Source: Nematostella vectensis | Taxonomy: Eukaryota; Cnidaria; Anthozoa; Actiniaria; Edwardsiidae | Assembly (NCBI RefSeq): GCF_932526225.1 | Contig: NC_064036.1 | Location: 17,072,953 to 17,136,952 of the forward strand | Direction of reading: 5' to 3' | DNA: 64,000 nucleotides | Shown: piece by piece, positions 12,301 to 30,800 of the stretch | How the letters are laid out: every line of letters begins with the position of its first letter | How positions within the stretch are numbered: position 1 is the first letter of the stretch | Made by a program: the position numbers and the translations under genes | Notes under the pieces: model-generated | The model's database searches: none | What the model was told of the DNA's origin: nothing | What the model saw: only the letters and a program-made list of their open reading frames with translations

Positions 12301-13990
12301 GCAAATTACCTAACAGTAGTCAATGTTTTGTTTTTTGTATTAGAGGTTTAAAGGATACGGATTATTTAAGAAAGTGTATTTAACTTTTCACGGTTTCTCT
12401 TGACATAGCATAATTATATCCATTGACAGCAGATAGTTTAATACTTCAAACTTGCTGAGTTTACATGGCGGTGATAGGTATCGAGCATCTAACACAGAAC
12501 ACACTCCCTTGTTAGAAACGAACTCATTAGGAAATCCTATTTAAAACAGGAAATTCAAATTCGAGAACACAAATTTAAGCTAGCAAGGGTAATTACCAAG
12601 AATTACACGGGGATCTTAAACACCTGCTGGAAGACGTCCCTGTTACTCATTATTTTACTGTTTTTGTGATATCAAATGAGATACCAACAGAGCAACAGAA
12701 AAGCGGATTCTTCTTGAACAAACAATAAGCAAAAAATAATAATTTAAAAAAAAAAATTAAAAACAATAGTCGCGAATTGGCGAGATCTACTTTCATTAGA
12801 AATACCCTTTTTAATCATAATTATCGTTTAAGTAGAAAATTTTGGAAATCTAATGGTATTTATAAGCTTCTGCCAAAAATTTCGTTCCTCTCACAATAAT
12901 ATAGCCAGCACTGAGATAAAACCACGGTAGATAAGCTTTCTTACCATTAGAGAACTAAATGTTATCACATTGACAAATTTAAGATATTGCCAACACTGGC
13001 GTATTAAAAAAAGGTAAAATTAAAAATACATCTAAATTGATGCTGCAGTGGGCTTTTTTTTAATTTACGCGAGGTGGAAAAAATGAATGCGAAAAAAGAA
13101 ACTACCAAAAAAAGATTAAACACTACACACAACACAAAACATTACACACAATAAGAATACGAGATAGTAGTTCTGTGACGTAGAATTGTTGCCAATATTT
13201 CTATTAAAACCCTTTGATTGTTGGAAATTGATCCCTCTCGCGGTAAGTCTTTTGACGCTAATCCTGGGATTACATCGTGTTCGACGTGATAAACCTTTAT
13301 CCAACAATTAAAATTAAAATTAACCTTTTAAGCAAACGTAAAAACAGAATTTGCAGTTTTCTCATTTACGATTACGAAAAGAAAGACAAAAATAAAATCA
13401 CTACTGTCTGCTTCTTTAAAACACCCAGACTTCGAAAGCGATAAGTCTATCTTTGCTCCTATTTTCCTTTAAAAAAAATAATTGAACACGTTATCATCTT
13501 TTTATAGAGATGCAAGTTAAGATGCAAGTTGATTTTCATCATAGCTCAGTAGAAAATAAGTAGCCGACAGGTAGGAAGAGTTTTCGACGACAGCCGATAA
13601 GGCATATTATCCTATGAGCGCCTCGCAAGTACTCTTGCGTGCGTGGTGTTATCGGAGCCGCCAAGCAAAGGTCTAAAAACTACTAAAAATTGAGTTGATA
13701 TTTGTGTCTCCAATTAGGCCAAGAAAACGATAACGAATACATGTTTACAAAGAAACAAGACATTTTCGCAAAAAAACCAACAGGACTAAGGTATCTACGA
13801 AGCTTCAGCTATGAGGGAAATGTCAATATATGCATCCGTGACAGAGAAATTGATATTGGCTTATCAAGGAAATCCTTTTAAAAGATCTCAGTTGAGCGCT
13901 GAGTTGTGAGCTTTTGATTTCAAGCGCGCCCGGAGGAAAAGTCGTTAACATAGTTATTTTCTGTCTAGGTCTCGTTCGAGAGAGGACTCA
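9370..13990. other. Long intergenic stretch
   Basis: About 4.6 kb of mostly AT-rich DNA between the two GPCR loci. A more GC-rich island at about 9990-10230 has short open frames on both strands without recognisable domains. A 14-base C run lies near 11950. No gene, RNA or transposon end was recognised. Confidence 0.45.
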
Positions 13991-14005
13991 TTGAAAGTGC
14001 CAGTA

Positions 14006-15031
14006 ATGGAATTTTCGAATTCGACACGGCAAAACGCTACATCGCCCGTTCAACAAGGCCAGTTGGTCAGCTGGGGTGCTGCGTTCGGCGTGGTAGGCCT
14101 TCTTGTCTTTGCGACCAACCTCTTAACCCTTGTCATCTATGGCTTGAATAGCAGACTGCGACGGAGAAGTGTCTACTGTTTGATGAACCTCGCAGCCGCT
14201 GACCTGCTGGTGGGATTGCTGGCTATGCCCTTATACAGCGCATTTCTTCTTCTCGACAACGACTTTTTTGTGCGCAATGGCTTCACCCTGTTGTATGTCT
14301 CGGACATCATGTACAATGTCACGTCCAACATGTCCATGTGCTCTCTGGTGCTGGTGGCACTGGAGCGGATGAGTGCGACTGTCTGGCCGTGGAGGTACCG
14401 GAACACCCGCACGTCAAAGTTCATGGTGGCCATAGCTGCGACGTGGTTTGTGGGTCTCAGCATCCACGGAGTGCTGTACTATATCATGAAGTACGTCATC
14501 AGGAGGAAGGTCCCCATGCTGGCGGTCCTCGCCACCATCCTTCTTCTCTCCATCACCACCATCTGTGTATCGTACGTGACGATCTACCTGAAACTCAAAT
14601 GGCAGCGACTGCAGCAGCAGGACCCGCAAGACCCGCGGGACCCGAGGCAATCAAGCGAGACACAGGACCAGCCAACTGAGTCGGGTCTTGGTAACGAGAC
14701 GACTCGTCCTCCGGGGAGTCTTCAGCGCACGATGATCAAAGATAGAGAGCTCGCTCTTACACTGTTTATCGTCACTGTGAGTTCTTTGGTTAGTTGGTTG
14801 CCCTACGCACTGATGCAAGTCTTCGCGTTAACGATCTCGTACAGGGCCATATATGCTATTACCCTTTTACAGTGCACCAACTCGCTCATGAATCCAGCCA
14901 TTTATGCACTGCGCATGCGTGAATTCCGATCTGCGCTGATCCAGTTTGCGTGCAAGTGCTCTCGTTACTACCCACATGTGGCACCTGCTGAACCGAACAG
15001 AACTGTTCAGTTGTCAGTGGCAGAGATATAA
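14006..15031 (+). CDS. Class A GPCR, MECA-like (adenosine/melanocortin type)
   Basis: Intact single-exon receptor of 341 aa, from the ATG at 14006; an upstream TTG in the same frame is not used. The N-terminus has two N-glycosylation sites (NST, NAT). TM1 spans about residues 22-47 with Asn38. TM2 has Asp66 in NLAAADLLVG. TM3 ends in ERM instead of DRY. TM6 has SWLPY and TM7 has NPAIY. The usual Cys at the top of TM3 is missing and extracellular loop 2 is very short, as in the melanocortin, cannabinoid and adenosine receptor group, which is expanded in Cnidaria. Intracellular loop 3 is long and rich in Pro, Asp and Gln. The C-terminal tail is short with CKCS, a possible palmitoylation site. 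The ligand is unknown. Confidence 0.85.
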   Translation: MEFSNSTRQNATSPVQQGQLVSWGAAFGVVGLLVFATNLLTLVIYGLNSRLRRRSVYCLMNLAAADLLVGLLAMPLYSAFLLLDNDFFVRNGFTLLYVSDIMYNVTSNMSMCSLVLVALERMSATVWPWRYRNTRTSKFMVAIAATWFVGLSIHGVLYYIMKYVIRRKVPMLAVLATILLLSITTICVSYVTIYLKLKWQRLQQQDPQDPRDPRQSSETQDQPTESGLGNETTRPPGSLQRTMIKDRELALTLFIVTVSSLVSWLPYALMQVFALTISYRAIYAITLLQCTNSLMNPAIYALRMREFRSALIQFACKCSRYYPHVAPAEPNRTVQLSVAEI

Positions 15032-15260
15032 GCAGCTGAGAAGTCAACTCAGCAGTCAACTCTTGCTTACAGCGCGAGTGTTAGTCTTTATTGCAGTGCA
15101 TTACTTCAGTATCTTTGGCAGGAAATAGCTGTATAGCTGGTAAGGGCAGAGCTAAAGGCAGCCGAGAAGTCAACACTTGCTTACAGCGCGAGCGTGGATC
15201 CTTATTTTCAGTGTAAAGGTATCATTGGCAGGGAAGAAAAGAACTGTTCAGTTGTCAAGG
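14995..15260 (+). repeat. Direct repeats copying the receptor 3' end
   Basis: GAACTGTTCAGTTGTCA followed by GGCAGAGA-like sequence occurs at the end of the GPCR reading frame and again near 15240. The block GAGAAGTCAAC…CTTGCTTACAGCGCGAG occurs twice (near 15039 and 15162). The last codons and the 3' UTR have been tandemly copied. Confidence 0.75.
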
Positions 15261-16401
15261 ACAGAGACAACATCACTTATCGCCTAAAGAACTTACTTAC
15301 AGTTCCTAAAACATATACACCCATCACTGGAATGTAAAAGCAAAACTTTTGACTTTGGCCATACCCCTTCTTAGATACCCAGGTTTGACAAACGTCACAA
15401 GAACACTTTCGATTTATCGACGAAGAACAAGACCATTAATTGGTAGTTGCAAAGACGACAAACGATTCAGATTGTTCCAAAACAGGTTTTCCAAAGAAAG
15501 TATGCGTAACTTGAATTGTAGAACAGAATAATTGGAATTGTTGATAGAGATGGTGCTGACGGCATGCATATGCTTGTATCACGCTTTTTGGGTCACGGCT
15601 TATACGCAAGTGCACGTCAAGAGTTATCCAAATAAAATGCAGAGAAACACCGGGACCTTTGCGCATTGCGTAGGATTTTGTGCAGTGCTGCAAGAACCAC
15701 CATCTTACATTATATACCAAACTGAGCCAGATTTTCCCAGATATGAGTAACAATGCACTGACTGGCACATTTGAGTTCATTTTTAAAAGAACATACATCA
15801 ATGTACAGTCGTTTACCCACATGACAATCAAAGCTCTATCTGTCCTATAGCGTAAAAAAGATTTCGCATGAATAATGATTCTTAGAGTGCGACGCGCGTT
15901 GCAACTGAAACACTGAACAGACAGCTATTGTTATTGCTTCTTCTAATTGTTTCACTACAGAAAATCCCAAATAAGACTATAGGTAAGGACATGTTTCACG
16001 CAAATCCATCAAAATCTTACTATTTGCCATATGTATGTTCTGCATGAATGTTTAGTACATAAAAGATCCTGAGTAGTAAAGCTATGATTAAGCTTTTTGC
16101 AGCAGGCCAATAGAACTAATGGGAATTGCCTGGTTTTTACATGGGTGATTACTTGATACGAGATATCATGTAATCAAGAAAATTCTTGGCTCCAGCTTGC
16201 GATAAATAATAAAGCGTGAAGCTGAATGGATGTGTTTACCATTACTTTCCTATGCACATTATAGACCAGTCACCACGTAGCTTGCCTATCCTTCTCTCGC
16301 AAGTAGAGGAATGTAACTTTTTCTTTGTGTATTGTTTAGCAGGCCAGAAAGCATTTCACAACGTTGTGATACCTTGACCCTTCGTGTGTAAGCAAAGCAT
16401 T
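15261..16401. other. Intergenic stretch between GPCR and PPIH 3' end
   Basis: No gene recognised; only short chance ORFs on both strands. Just below the PPIH stop, at about 16349-16380, there is an imperfect copy of the terminal PPIH codons (CATTTCACAACGTTGTGATAC). Confidence 0.5.
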
Positions 16402-19400
16402 CTACATTTCACCACATTGTGATATGACAACGTTCAGTTTTGGTCTGTTGTTGGGCCCCACTGGAACGTTCTGGAGGAAATAGTAGTTTCATGTTAGTTT
16501 TATGTTAGGGTAAGGTGTAAGGCGGGGTTGATGTGGGGTTTGGTTGGGTGAGTAAAGAAAAGTAAGTAAAAGTTCTTATAACCTTTCACTTATAGCAAAC
16601 CAGCCAAGAGAAAGAATAGATACGCTTTCAAATTCTGAAAAGGGAATTGAATTTGGTTGAAATTTGGATTTTCTACAGCGATCTGAAATTGATTCAGTCT
16701 CCTTTGGCGGCGCTAAAGGAGACTGAATCAAGTGTATAATTTCAAGTTTTGGCGGGATAATCTAAAACAACGCATTTTCCTTTAATCTGTTCAAATTCTG
16801 AGACCACAATAACAAAATATTGGCGAAGTATTGCAATGCAATACTACCCACAATGAAGCGAAAACCATTTAAAACAGAGAATAAAATGCGAAAAAAGAAA
16901 ATATCGTTTTGTTGTAGGATCAAAAACAGCGCGCGCTCGTGGGAAGGTCGCTATTCTTGATTGCGCATGCAGCGCTCGCGCAAATTGCAAAAACAACTCA
17001 GACAATAAAGTGTTTGCTACATTTTGCAGATTTGTTTGCTGAAGTTTAATAATCAGTTGACTACCAGAGGTTAAAATAAAGATGACGGTAAAACTTGTAA
17101 ACACACAACGAACTTCAGCAATAACTAAGAAGACATGAGGACTAGTATAGCGCGCGCATATATTTTATCATGTAATTTGATTTACATGTCGATCTACGTC
17201 ACAAATGAGTAGACCTAGGCTTTCCAGTTTACGGCTTTTTTTCGGAAGTTTGACCAAAATACAGTACCTCAATATTGCAGAAGAATATATAGAATCGACT
17301 AAATCTACCAATTCTGAAAGGTTTTACGGACTTCGTATAACAAAAAGCAATAACGTCACTTCTTTAAGTTTCTTCAATATCAAAGGACAGAATAAAAATA
17401 ATAATCAGATTTCTTTGAGATACAGTTTGCAGAAAAGTTCCTGTCAGATTCGACGTGACAAGATAAGGTGACATACTGTAGGGGCAGAATAAGACAAAGT
17501 ACAGTAAGGTGATAAAATAAGGAGACAAAAGTTCACTCACCTCAATCTTGCGCATAACAAGCAAACCATCTATGACTTTTCCTAATGAAAGCATATTTGT
17601 ATGATTATACAAGATCAAAACAAAAACAAAAACAAAACAAGATCATCTTAAACGTATAAAAACCTTAATCCATTTCATAGGAAGTACAATGACCTACCAA
17701 AGACCACATGTTTTCCATCCAAGAAGTCACATTTTGCACAGGTGATGAAAAACTGTTAAAGAACATTAGTACTATTGATAATATGACACATTCATTCTTG
17801 ATAATTAGCCTGGTGTTAGCAGGTGAAAAAGTTTGGAATAAAAACAAAGGCTACTGGAAAACAAGCAAATCTAGGTACATGTATTTCCACAGCGTATTTG
17901 CTGTTTGGACAAACACTTTCATAATACTCAGGGAGGCTCCACTAGGCTGCTGAATAGCAGATCTTCTATCAAAAGAGGCCCTGACATTTGACCAAGGTTT
18001 TACCTAACTGAACAGTACCTGACACCCATTGGAGTTGATTCCACTGTTTGCCTTGAATGAAAAGAAAAGAATAAAAATATCGCTCATAGTTTTGGGAGTA
18101 GCATGAAAAGAATTCATGGGGTTTGTGATTTACCATTGACAGATAGCCAGCTCCATCATGCTTCAGCTTAAAGCTCTCATCTGCGAAAGCTGACTCTCCA
18201 TAGATGCTCATTACACCAGTCCCGTCTCCCTGGTAAAAGAGCCTTACATTAGAATCCTCTGATTTATGCTTGAAAAAACAGTCACTGTTTTTCGAAACAT
18301 GGTCTTTCAATAGAAGACTCTCTCATACAGCCTCTGTTTGTTTCACCTGTGTTAGGTTGGGCTTTACAGTAGCTATAGAACCTCCATAGCAAGTTTTAAT
18401 GTAACACAAATTTTGCCTTGGCTTATGGCATTGTCATGTTCTTCATATGGAAATATGTTATGACACACAGATGGACGCCCCAAAATAGGTGTAAATTAGG
18501 TCAAGGACTTTCAAGCATGAGAGCAGCGAGGGAAGGCTGGATGTCCTGGGACCAAATGAGAGTGTTGGTTTGGGTTAGATACAAGGGATAACACATAGTA
18601 CAACAATATCAACAACTGAATGTGTAGGTATTTGTAAAACAAGATATTCTTATTGATCCACACCTCTAGCTTCTCAAGCATCTGAGCAATGTGAGGGATA
18701 TAGACAAAGAGTAGAACATGCAACAAAGGTAAAGAATTCATGCAATGCTTATATTACCTTCACAAAATCACCACCTTGGATCATGAAGTCCTTGATGACC
18801 CTGGAAGACAATAAACAGATATCAAAAGGTTTTTTTTTTTTAAATAAGCTTATTCTGTATTTACAATTAATAAAATATGATATGACTAAAACATGAAACA
18901 TTCTCAAACATGCTTATAATGTACTCTGACTATGATAAAAGTATGTCAGCAAGAAGCTCTGAATAGGGTGCAAATTTCAAAAACTGATTTGTGGAAAATG
19001 AAATTCGGCTTTTATTAGTTTTATTTATAAAATTATGCAGTGTATTGCCAGCATGGATGACAGCACACAGACCAACTGAAGTATTGGCTTGTTTTGAATA
19101 ACTTTGTGGAATTATTGTATTTTCTTGTCTTTATCCAAAGATGTGCAATGCTTGTTCAAATCATTTCTGAGACAAGTCCCAATTATTCCAAGCATGTTTA
19201 TATGAAACTTGTTTACAGAAATCATGTTTCTTTTCTTATACAAATGAAGCATGAGTTAAAAATGTGACCTACTGTATTATGGAACAGCATTAGATGAATT
19301 CAATCACCTGTGAAATACACAGCCTTTGTAACCAACAGGAACTCCATTTTTTCGGTACTCTCCTGTACAAAATTGTCTGAAAATAATTTTTTTAAAAACA

Positions 19401-20620
19401 ATTTCCTGAAAAACAAATTTGATAAATTCTGACTCAAGGAAGGCTTACACCATTACCCCACCAGCCCTCCCCACCCCTATTGTACCACACCATCTAAACT
19501 GACCACCATTCACCTTGTACATACAGTAACCTTTCAACAGTTAGCTGGTGATATGGCATAACAGAGCTAGGCACCCTATCACACAACACACTCTACTTTC
19601 CACCCTTTACCATACTACACAACACCCTCTACTTTCCACCCTTCACCCTACCACATACCACCCTCTACTGATATCACATTCACCCTACCACATACAACCC
19701 TCTACTCATGTCACCTTTCACCTTCCACACACCACCCTCTACTTTCACCCTACCACATACAACCCTCTACTCATGTCACCTTTCACCCTTCCACACACCA
19801 CCCTCTACTGATGTCACCCTTCACCCTAACACACACCACCATCTACTGATGTCACCCTTCAACACACCACCCCTCTACTGTATCACCCTTCACCCTTCCA
19901 CACACCACCCTCTACTGATGTCACCCTTCACCCTTCCACACACCACCCTCTACTGTATTACCCTTCACCCTTCCACACACCACCCTCTACTGTATTACCC
20001 TTCACCTTTCCACACACCACCCTCTAAAGATGTCACCCTTCACCCCACCACACACCACCCTCTACTGATGTCACCCTTCACCCTTCCACACACCACCCTC
20101 TACTGTATTACCCTTCACCCTTCCACACACCACCCTCTACTGTATTACCCTTCACCCTTCCACACACCACCCTCTACTGTATTACCCTTCACCCTTCCAC
20201 ACAACACCCTCTAAAGATGTCACCCTTCACTCTTCCACACACCACCCTCTAAAGATGTCACCCTTCACCCTAACACACACCACCCTCTGTCACCCTTTAC
20301 TCTGCCACACACCAGCCTGCTATAAACTACATACGAAATAAAACAATCACAGCTACGTTCTTTGGCTATGGACAGCAATCTACTCAAACTTACCGAAAGT
20401 TTTCAGCGGTTTTCGGGACAGCGTCGGCAAACAACTCCATCTTCATGCGCCCTACCTCCTACGATAATTGATGGATGGTGGATAATAAGTAACATGATAT
20501 ACGCGGGATACGAACCGGTCCTTGTAAAAAGCCCTATACCTGTCCACCGATTGTAATGTCGAAAAAAACGATAGGATTCGATGCGATTGACATGGAACTG
20601 CTGCTACCGGCGGACGCCAT
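16402..20620 (-). CDS. PPIH: Peptidyl-prolyl isomerase H (cyclophilin H)
   Basis: Nine exons, all with GT-AG borders and continuous phase: 20540-20620, 20394-20458, 19308-19376, 18758-18800, 18134-18229, 18019-18051, 17698-17752, 17541-17581 and 16402-16470. They give 183 aa, against 177 in human. The protein is a single cyclophilin domain: [46 protein letters not shown] with the catalytic Arg, [34 protein letters not shown], and the C-terminus [13 protein letters not shown] isomerises prolyl bonds and is a U4/U6.U5 tri-snRNP component that binds PRP3/PRP4. The position of the cyclosporin-binding Trp is Phe here ([12 protein letters not shown]). Start: ATG at 20620. The gene is head to head with spermidine synthase. 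Confidence 0.95.
16691..16729. repeat. Perfect 15-bp hairpin in PPIH intron 8
   Basis: GATTCAGTCTCCTTT at 16691-16705 is mirrored by its exact complement at 16715-16729 around the 9-base loop GGCGGCGCT. It is probably a small foldback or MITE remnant; a regulatory RNA hairpin is an alternative. Confidence 0.8.
19560..20310. repeat. ~37-bp minisatellite in PPIH intron 2
   Basis: About 20 copies of units built from CCACCCTCTACTGTATTA or GATGTCA and CCCTTCACCCTTCCACACA, strongly C-rich on the plus strand. It fills most of the intron between the exons at 19308-19376 and 20394-20458. Open frames through it are spurious. Confidence 0.9.
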
Positions 20621-22026
20621 TTTGATTTTTTGGCGGCTCGTCTCAGTCTACATCTTTCACAGGTATCCCTGTCGTGGTTACGCTGTGGTTTATAAAACTT
20701 GGTATTTTTCTCGTTAAAAACTCGCTTTTTGCTAAAAATAAAGTACTACTTATTTTCCTCTAGATAATTTTTTTCCTGGAAAAGCTAAAGGGTTTTAAGT
20801 CAATTTGGCAGAGGCCGCCAAATTTTTTCGTTTTTTCGAGCCTGCGCTCAACCCAGGTCAGCAGTCGACCCACGTGTTGTGGTAGAACAAAAAGACAAGT
20901 GAAAGACAAGGAGATCAAAACTTTGTATCATTTATTCTTTAATATATTTAGCATTTCTGCTACTCATCTTGTGACTGGAGAGGTATTATCGAAAGATCTT
21001 CAAATAAAGGTAACTTAAAAAGCATATAAGCTTTACGTGGTTCTCAATCTTCAGAGTGAAACTTCGATTGCTTCAATTTTCATTTTCTTTTGATCATACC
21101 TATTTAACCATAAGTTATTCGCGATTTTGAATATTTTGCTGACACTGATAATTGATAGAGGATTGTAACTTATTACTAACTTTACAGGGTGTTGAAGAGT
21201 ATTTTCGTGATTCGTGATTGGCCCCAAATTAAATCCGTGATTCGTGAAAAGCCTAAATAAAGTAAATTCGTGACTCGTGATCGAGTACTCTATCGTGATC
21301 CGTGACTGGGGTATTTTTACTTTCGTGACTTGTAATTTTGCATGGCTAAATTCGTGAAACAAGATCGTAGACACGTGACACACATGAACTTTATATAGAT
21401 TGTTCTGTTTTGAACACCCTTGTCTTTTAATGGTATTTGCCTCCAGAATTCACCATCGTTCAAATCCAGAAAACACAGAAAACCTGAAAGTGTTTTGAAT
21501 ATTATGAATGATGCATTGCATGAATGCCTTGGACTTATTTTTTATGTTAATGACATGATATTGCTTTTTTACTATCTGATGCTTTTCCACTCTTTAAATC
21601 CACTACTTATTTAAGAACCCTAGGCTGACTCAGATATGTATCTGTCTGTGGGTTTATGGTATGATTTGCAATTGTTAATTAGGTGTTTATAATCACTAAG
21701 TAAGCTGCTTTATTATCAGATGATAGTGAATTTACTAAATGAGTGACTTCATAATAAATTGATGAAAAAAATGCCAATGCTGAACAGTTTTTTCAATCAT
21801 GGAAGATTGTGTTGATGGATTTTTTTTTGAGAATTCCGAAATAGAAACCCTCTCTATGTCAGACATATTCTGTGTTCTTATACTGTATTTTCTAATTCCT
21901 CAGTCAAGCTAATATACACATTACCTCCTAGGCTGACACCTATAGCCGAATGACTGCCCCACAGAGCCAGACAATAGCCCATTGCTCTTTTGCAAGCAGT
22001 TTTTTTACTTCTCTTGTAGCATATAA
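20621..22026. promoter_or_regulatory. Shared upstream region of PPIH and SRM
   Basis: The start codons of PPIH (minus, 20620) and spermidine synthase (plus, 22027) face away from each other, so this 1.4-kb stretch must hold both promoters. The part next to PPIH (20600-20880) is more GC-rich and includes GGCGGC. An acceptor-like CTTCTCTTGTAG at about 22003-22014 suggests that the SRM 5' UTR has an upstream noncoding exon. A MITE lies at 21184-21423. No defined binding site is claimed. Confidence 0.5.
21184..21423. mobile_element. Short MITE with GTGATTCGTGA motifs
   Basis: A 240-bp unit with imperfect inverted ends (ACAGGGTGTT at the left, AACACCCTTGT at the right) and several internal copies of TTCGTGANTCGTGA. 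It has no coding capacity. Its target duplication could not be fixed. Confidence 0.55.
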
Positions 22027-26979
<4,953 letters not shown>

Positions 26980-27863
26980 TGACGGGCCAGCATAAGAAGA
27001 ATACCTGAAAGCTGATTTTGAAGTGTCTATGACAGTATTCCGTATTGTATTCAAGCAGTACGGTATTGTGCAGTATTTAATTTTGGAATGCTATCGACCA
27101 TAGTGAAAAACGTCTAACGCAGATGACTTCACCTTATCGTCAAGGGTATTACCTAGACAGCAGCAAACGAGCAGGAACCTATTTATAGTGTCTACTGCAT
27201 TCAATTTTTGTTTATTGTTTCTTGAATTAAAAGCCAAAATAATAATGTTATTTTGGTTTGTTTTTACATATTTTATAGCGCTGACCAAAAGTTTTATTTT
27301 GATTTGTTCGCCGATATGATTAGGAATGGTATAATCGCGGTGTAGTAATTATAATCGCGGTGTAGTATTTATTCCGATTGAAAGCGATTGAGCAGCATGA
27401 TATTATAAGAAAATTAAGAAAAGGAATTATACTGAAAATAAAATAGAAGTACGCAATTATTTGTCTTCTTTAATTCATGGGTTATTGATGATATAATTTG
27501 CTTTGCAGTTTACTGATTAAATTACCCGTAGCAACACAATGCGTTTAGTAATTAAACCAAAATTTTGGCTCAGCTAAAAAAAACGTGAGTAAGATTTAAA
27601 TACAAAAAGCCTTCCCCCAAAAACATAGCAAACACAATCAAATTTTATTAAAAACACTTTGTTGTTTTTGTTTTTCTCAAGAAGAAAACATCCACAACAA
27701 AATGGATAGAGAACAGTTGAAAACAAGTATCCCTTTTAGAATACGGATTATAGAAATTCGTAATAAGATTGAATCCTCCCATTTTATTTATGAATTCTCT
27801 AGATTAATTAACTCGTTCTCTATTGTTATCTACCGACAAATCCGTTATTATTTGCTCCTAATT
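26980..27863. other. Intergenic stretch between SRM and ShKT-WSC gene
   Basis: AT-rich DNA holding the 3' sides of two convergent genes. AATAAA-like signals are common but cannot be assigned. A short duplicated ATAATCGCGGTGTAGTA lies at about 27332-27368. No gene recognised. Confidence 0.5.
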
Positions 27864-30800
27864 TTATTGTTGTCGCCTGACATAGTTGCGAAGCCACTGG
27901 TCGAATTTCCAGTTTCTTTTCTCGGGTATTTTGAGAGGTAGTCGCATTTCCTTCTTTGGTTCTCTCTTTCGAGCTCTCAATCCTGTGACCACGTCCTTTC
28001 CAAGAATTAGCTCCTCCACCGAATCTCGGTCCAGTCCCCTCTTGGATTTCGACCGAGCTGCAAATAAGTAAAAGCGCTCTGCATTGTTGAAAGAGTAAAA
28101 GCAAAATAGCGGGAAAATAAAAAAGAGCAGCTATGAAAAGACGTTTGCGTTGCATTTTTATTTTGTTCAAGCATTTCGTTGAAATTTGTTTTGAGCAAAA
28201 TTTAAAATAATTGCTAAAATGAAAGTTTTTCAAGAAAATACGACTTTAAAGTGCTTGAAGAAAATTAACGATTCCCACGGTTAAAGTATTGCATACTGGC
28301 GAAAAATATCCATTGAAGATTTTGATTATTTGCCTAATGATTTGATTTGCGAAAAACCTCTCAAACCCTTATTTTTTTAACGAGAAAACTGAGAGAAAGT
28401 GTAACAGTAAAATGTTGGGAAAATACTATCGCGCGAATACCCGTAAAAAATTTGGCTTCTGAAAATAGTACAAACCAGTGTCATTGACTTGTTCTTACCT
28501 GTTTTGTAAATAGAGCTTTGCAAGAATCCTCCACAGGCTTCGTTCGTCCCTCCGCACATCTTGTTACATCCATCTCGCTTTGCTAACGGCGTCATGCTTT
28601 TGTGGTCGTTGCCACACATGCAGAACATTCCGTTTTGAAGCGCAGCTAACGCGTACCGCCTTTTCAAGCAATGGTCCACGCACGATTGCACAGACAAGGC
28701 CGTGCGAGGAAACACCATCTTGAAACCAGTTGATCTTTTGTCGGTGAAACAGCCCACGTAGTCCGGTGGGCTGCGTTTTGCTGAAACAGGGAAAGTGATT
28801 AAAGAAGTCCAATCATGCCGCCATTTTAATGCTCTCACTCAATGCCGAGTCACACAAGCATCCATTTCCTTCGGCTAACTTAAGCTGAGAAACTTTCAAT
28901 TAAATATCATTGATAAAGTATCAGTTTTGAATCGTGGATGGTTATTTTGAATTTTACCCCCATTCACGAATCTTTGGACATTTGGATACTAATACGTTTT
29001 CTAACATCAAAATTAGCCTGTAACACTTTTCAAAGTCTCTCTGCCCCCCTCCCCCCCCCCCCCCCCCCCCCGATGAGACCACGCCCCTGTGATGATGCTC
29101 TTACCATGTTCTCCGCATAAGCGACACGTCTCCGCGCACATAATCTGTACATGCTCGTTCTTGGCGCAAAGATTGTTCGCTTGCCACCTCGCGCATAGGC
29201 CTACCTCTCTCTTGAGGGCATCACTACACTCTGTCAAGATGAGGCGGAGGAATGTAAGGACTTGCTAAAGTCGTGCGATGATTGGCCGTTTTCACACTAG
29301 AAGACGAACAAATCGTCTGGACGGACAAATCGTTTTATATGGACAAACCGTCTTATGTGAAAACGGGATGCGCACAATTTCAGTCGGACAAATCGTCTAA
29401 ATTTGTTTGTCTGTTTGGCCGTCTAGGAAGACGATTTTTCATTGACGATTTGTTCGTCTTCTAGTGTGCAAACGGTCATGTGCTAGCTAGCTTGACCCGC
29501 TTATTTTGCCTCACTGAGATTTACTCAGATATTCATATATTGCAGAGCTTCTTCTCGAAGCTTGTGCGCTTTAACGCGGACATAATTTTGACGAATGATA
29601 TTAGACAGTACTTCCAGAGCAAATCGCCGTACGATCGCAACCGATCGTAAAGTGGATTCCATTCGATCGTTCTCGATCATAGGGTGCGTTTGCATATAAT
29701 CGTACACATTCACCTACTATTGTGCGCGATCGACTGCTATTACAGGGAAACCAACCGACATAGATATTCACACAGGTCACACGTGAAATGCACTCTGTCT
29801 GTTTCACCTTTTCTTCCAAACCACGACGTGAAAACTCACAAGTATCACGTTGCCTTTTTTGGAACTATAAAAAAGTTTATTTTATGTATGGATTACTATA
29901 GCAAACGTCTAAATCCAGCTTTTGATATTGGCAAATCAATATACTTCGCGTTGACAACCTTATTTTATCCTGATTGGAATTTTAATCCTTAATTTCAAAA
30001 TTAATATTAAATTCTCTCGGCCCCACGTATGAATTTTATTTGGTTGACAAACAACTCTTTGGGTAGGTATCCTATAGTCTGTACCTTATTTCAACCTCAA
30101 AGAGGTTACCCACGCCGCCATTTGACGCTGCAATACCAAGCCAGGCGACACAAAGTTTCTATGAGATTCTTTCAATCAAATATTGTTACTTAAGTACAAG
30201 AACTTCAAATGTACCTATATTGTAGTTTCTTGACACTCTTTAACCTTGGCTAAATCACTCTGTGGTTACTATGCATGCCTATAGCGGGCCTTCCAAGCAG
30301 GAACCGCTCTGTATTTGACCTATTTTAGCGGGAAACTTATTACAAATTCTGTCGCACTTCGCCGTAACCCGAAGGTTGAAGTAAATGTTTATTTTTTATT
30401 TTTGAAAAGCATAGCACAAAAAAATATCTAAAAAAATGATCAAGGGCTGTAAAGCTATCCAAATAGAAACTACTTTTGGATCGGCATTTTTCATCAATAA
30501 TAAACTTTTTGATTTTACGGTCTTGTATATTTCCTGTTTTTTCCAAAACCGAAATTCACGTTTGGATAACGAGAAAAAAGCTAAAAACAAATATATAATT
30601 GTTAACACGCGATTCGTATCACGCGATGGTTGTACTTGAGACTGTCCGTTGACACTGCAAGTCATCCTCATTTTATTCATATTATTGCGCATTTGTGGCT
30701 TTTTGGGAGCTCGCCGTTATCGGTAAACAAAGAAATGGAAAGAAGCGGCCTTATGATTGTTCTTTTTACTTTTTTTAAAGTAAAGTAAAATAAGTGTAAA

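Noticed and set aside
19548-20214. 87- and 168-codon ORFs rich in His, Pro and Thr
   Set aside because: Frames through the C-rich minisatellite inside PPIH intron 2.
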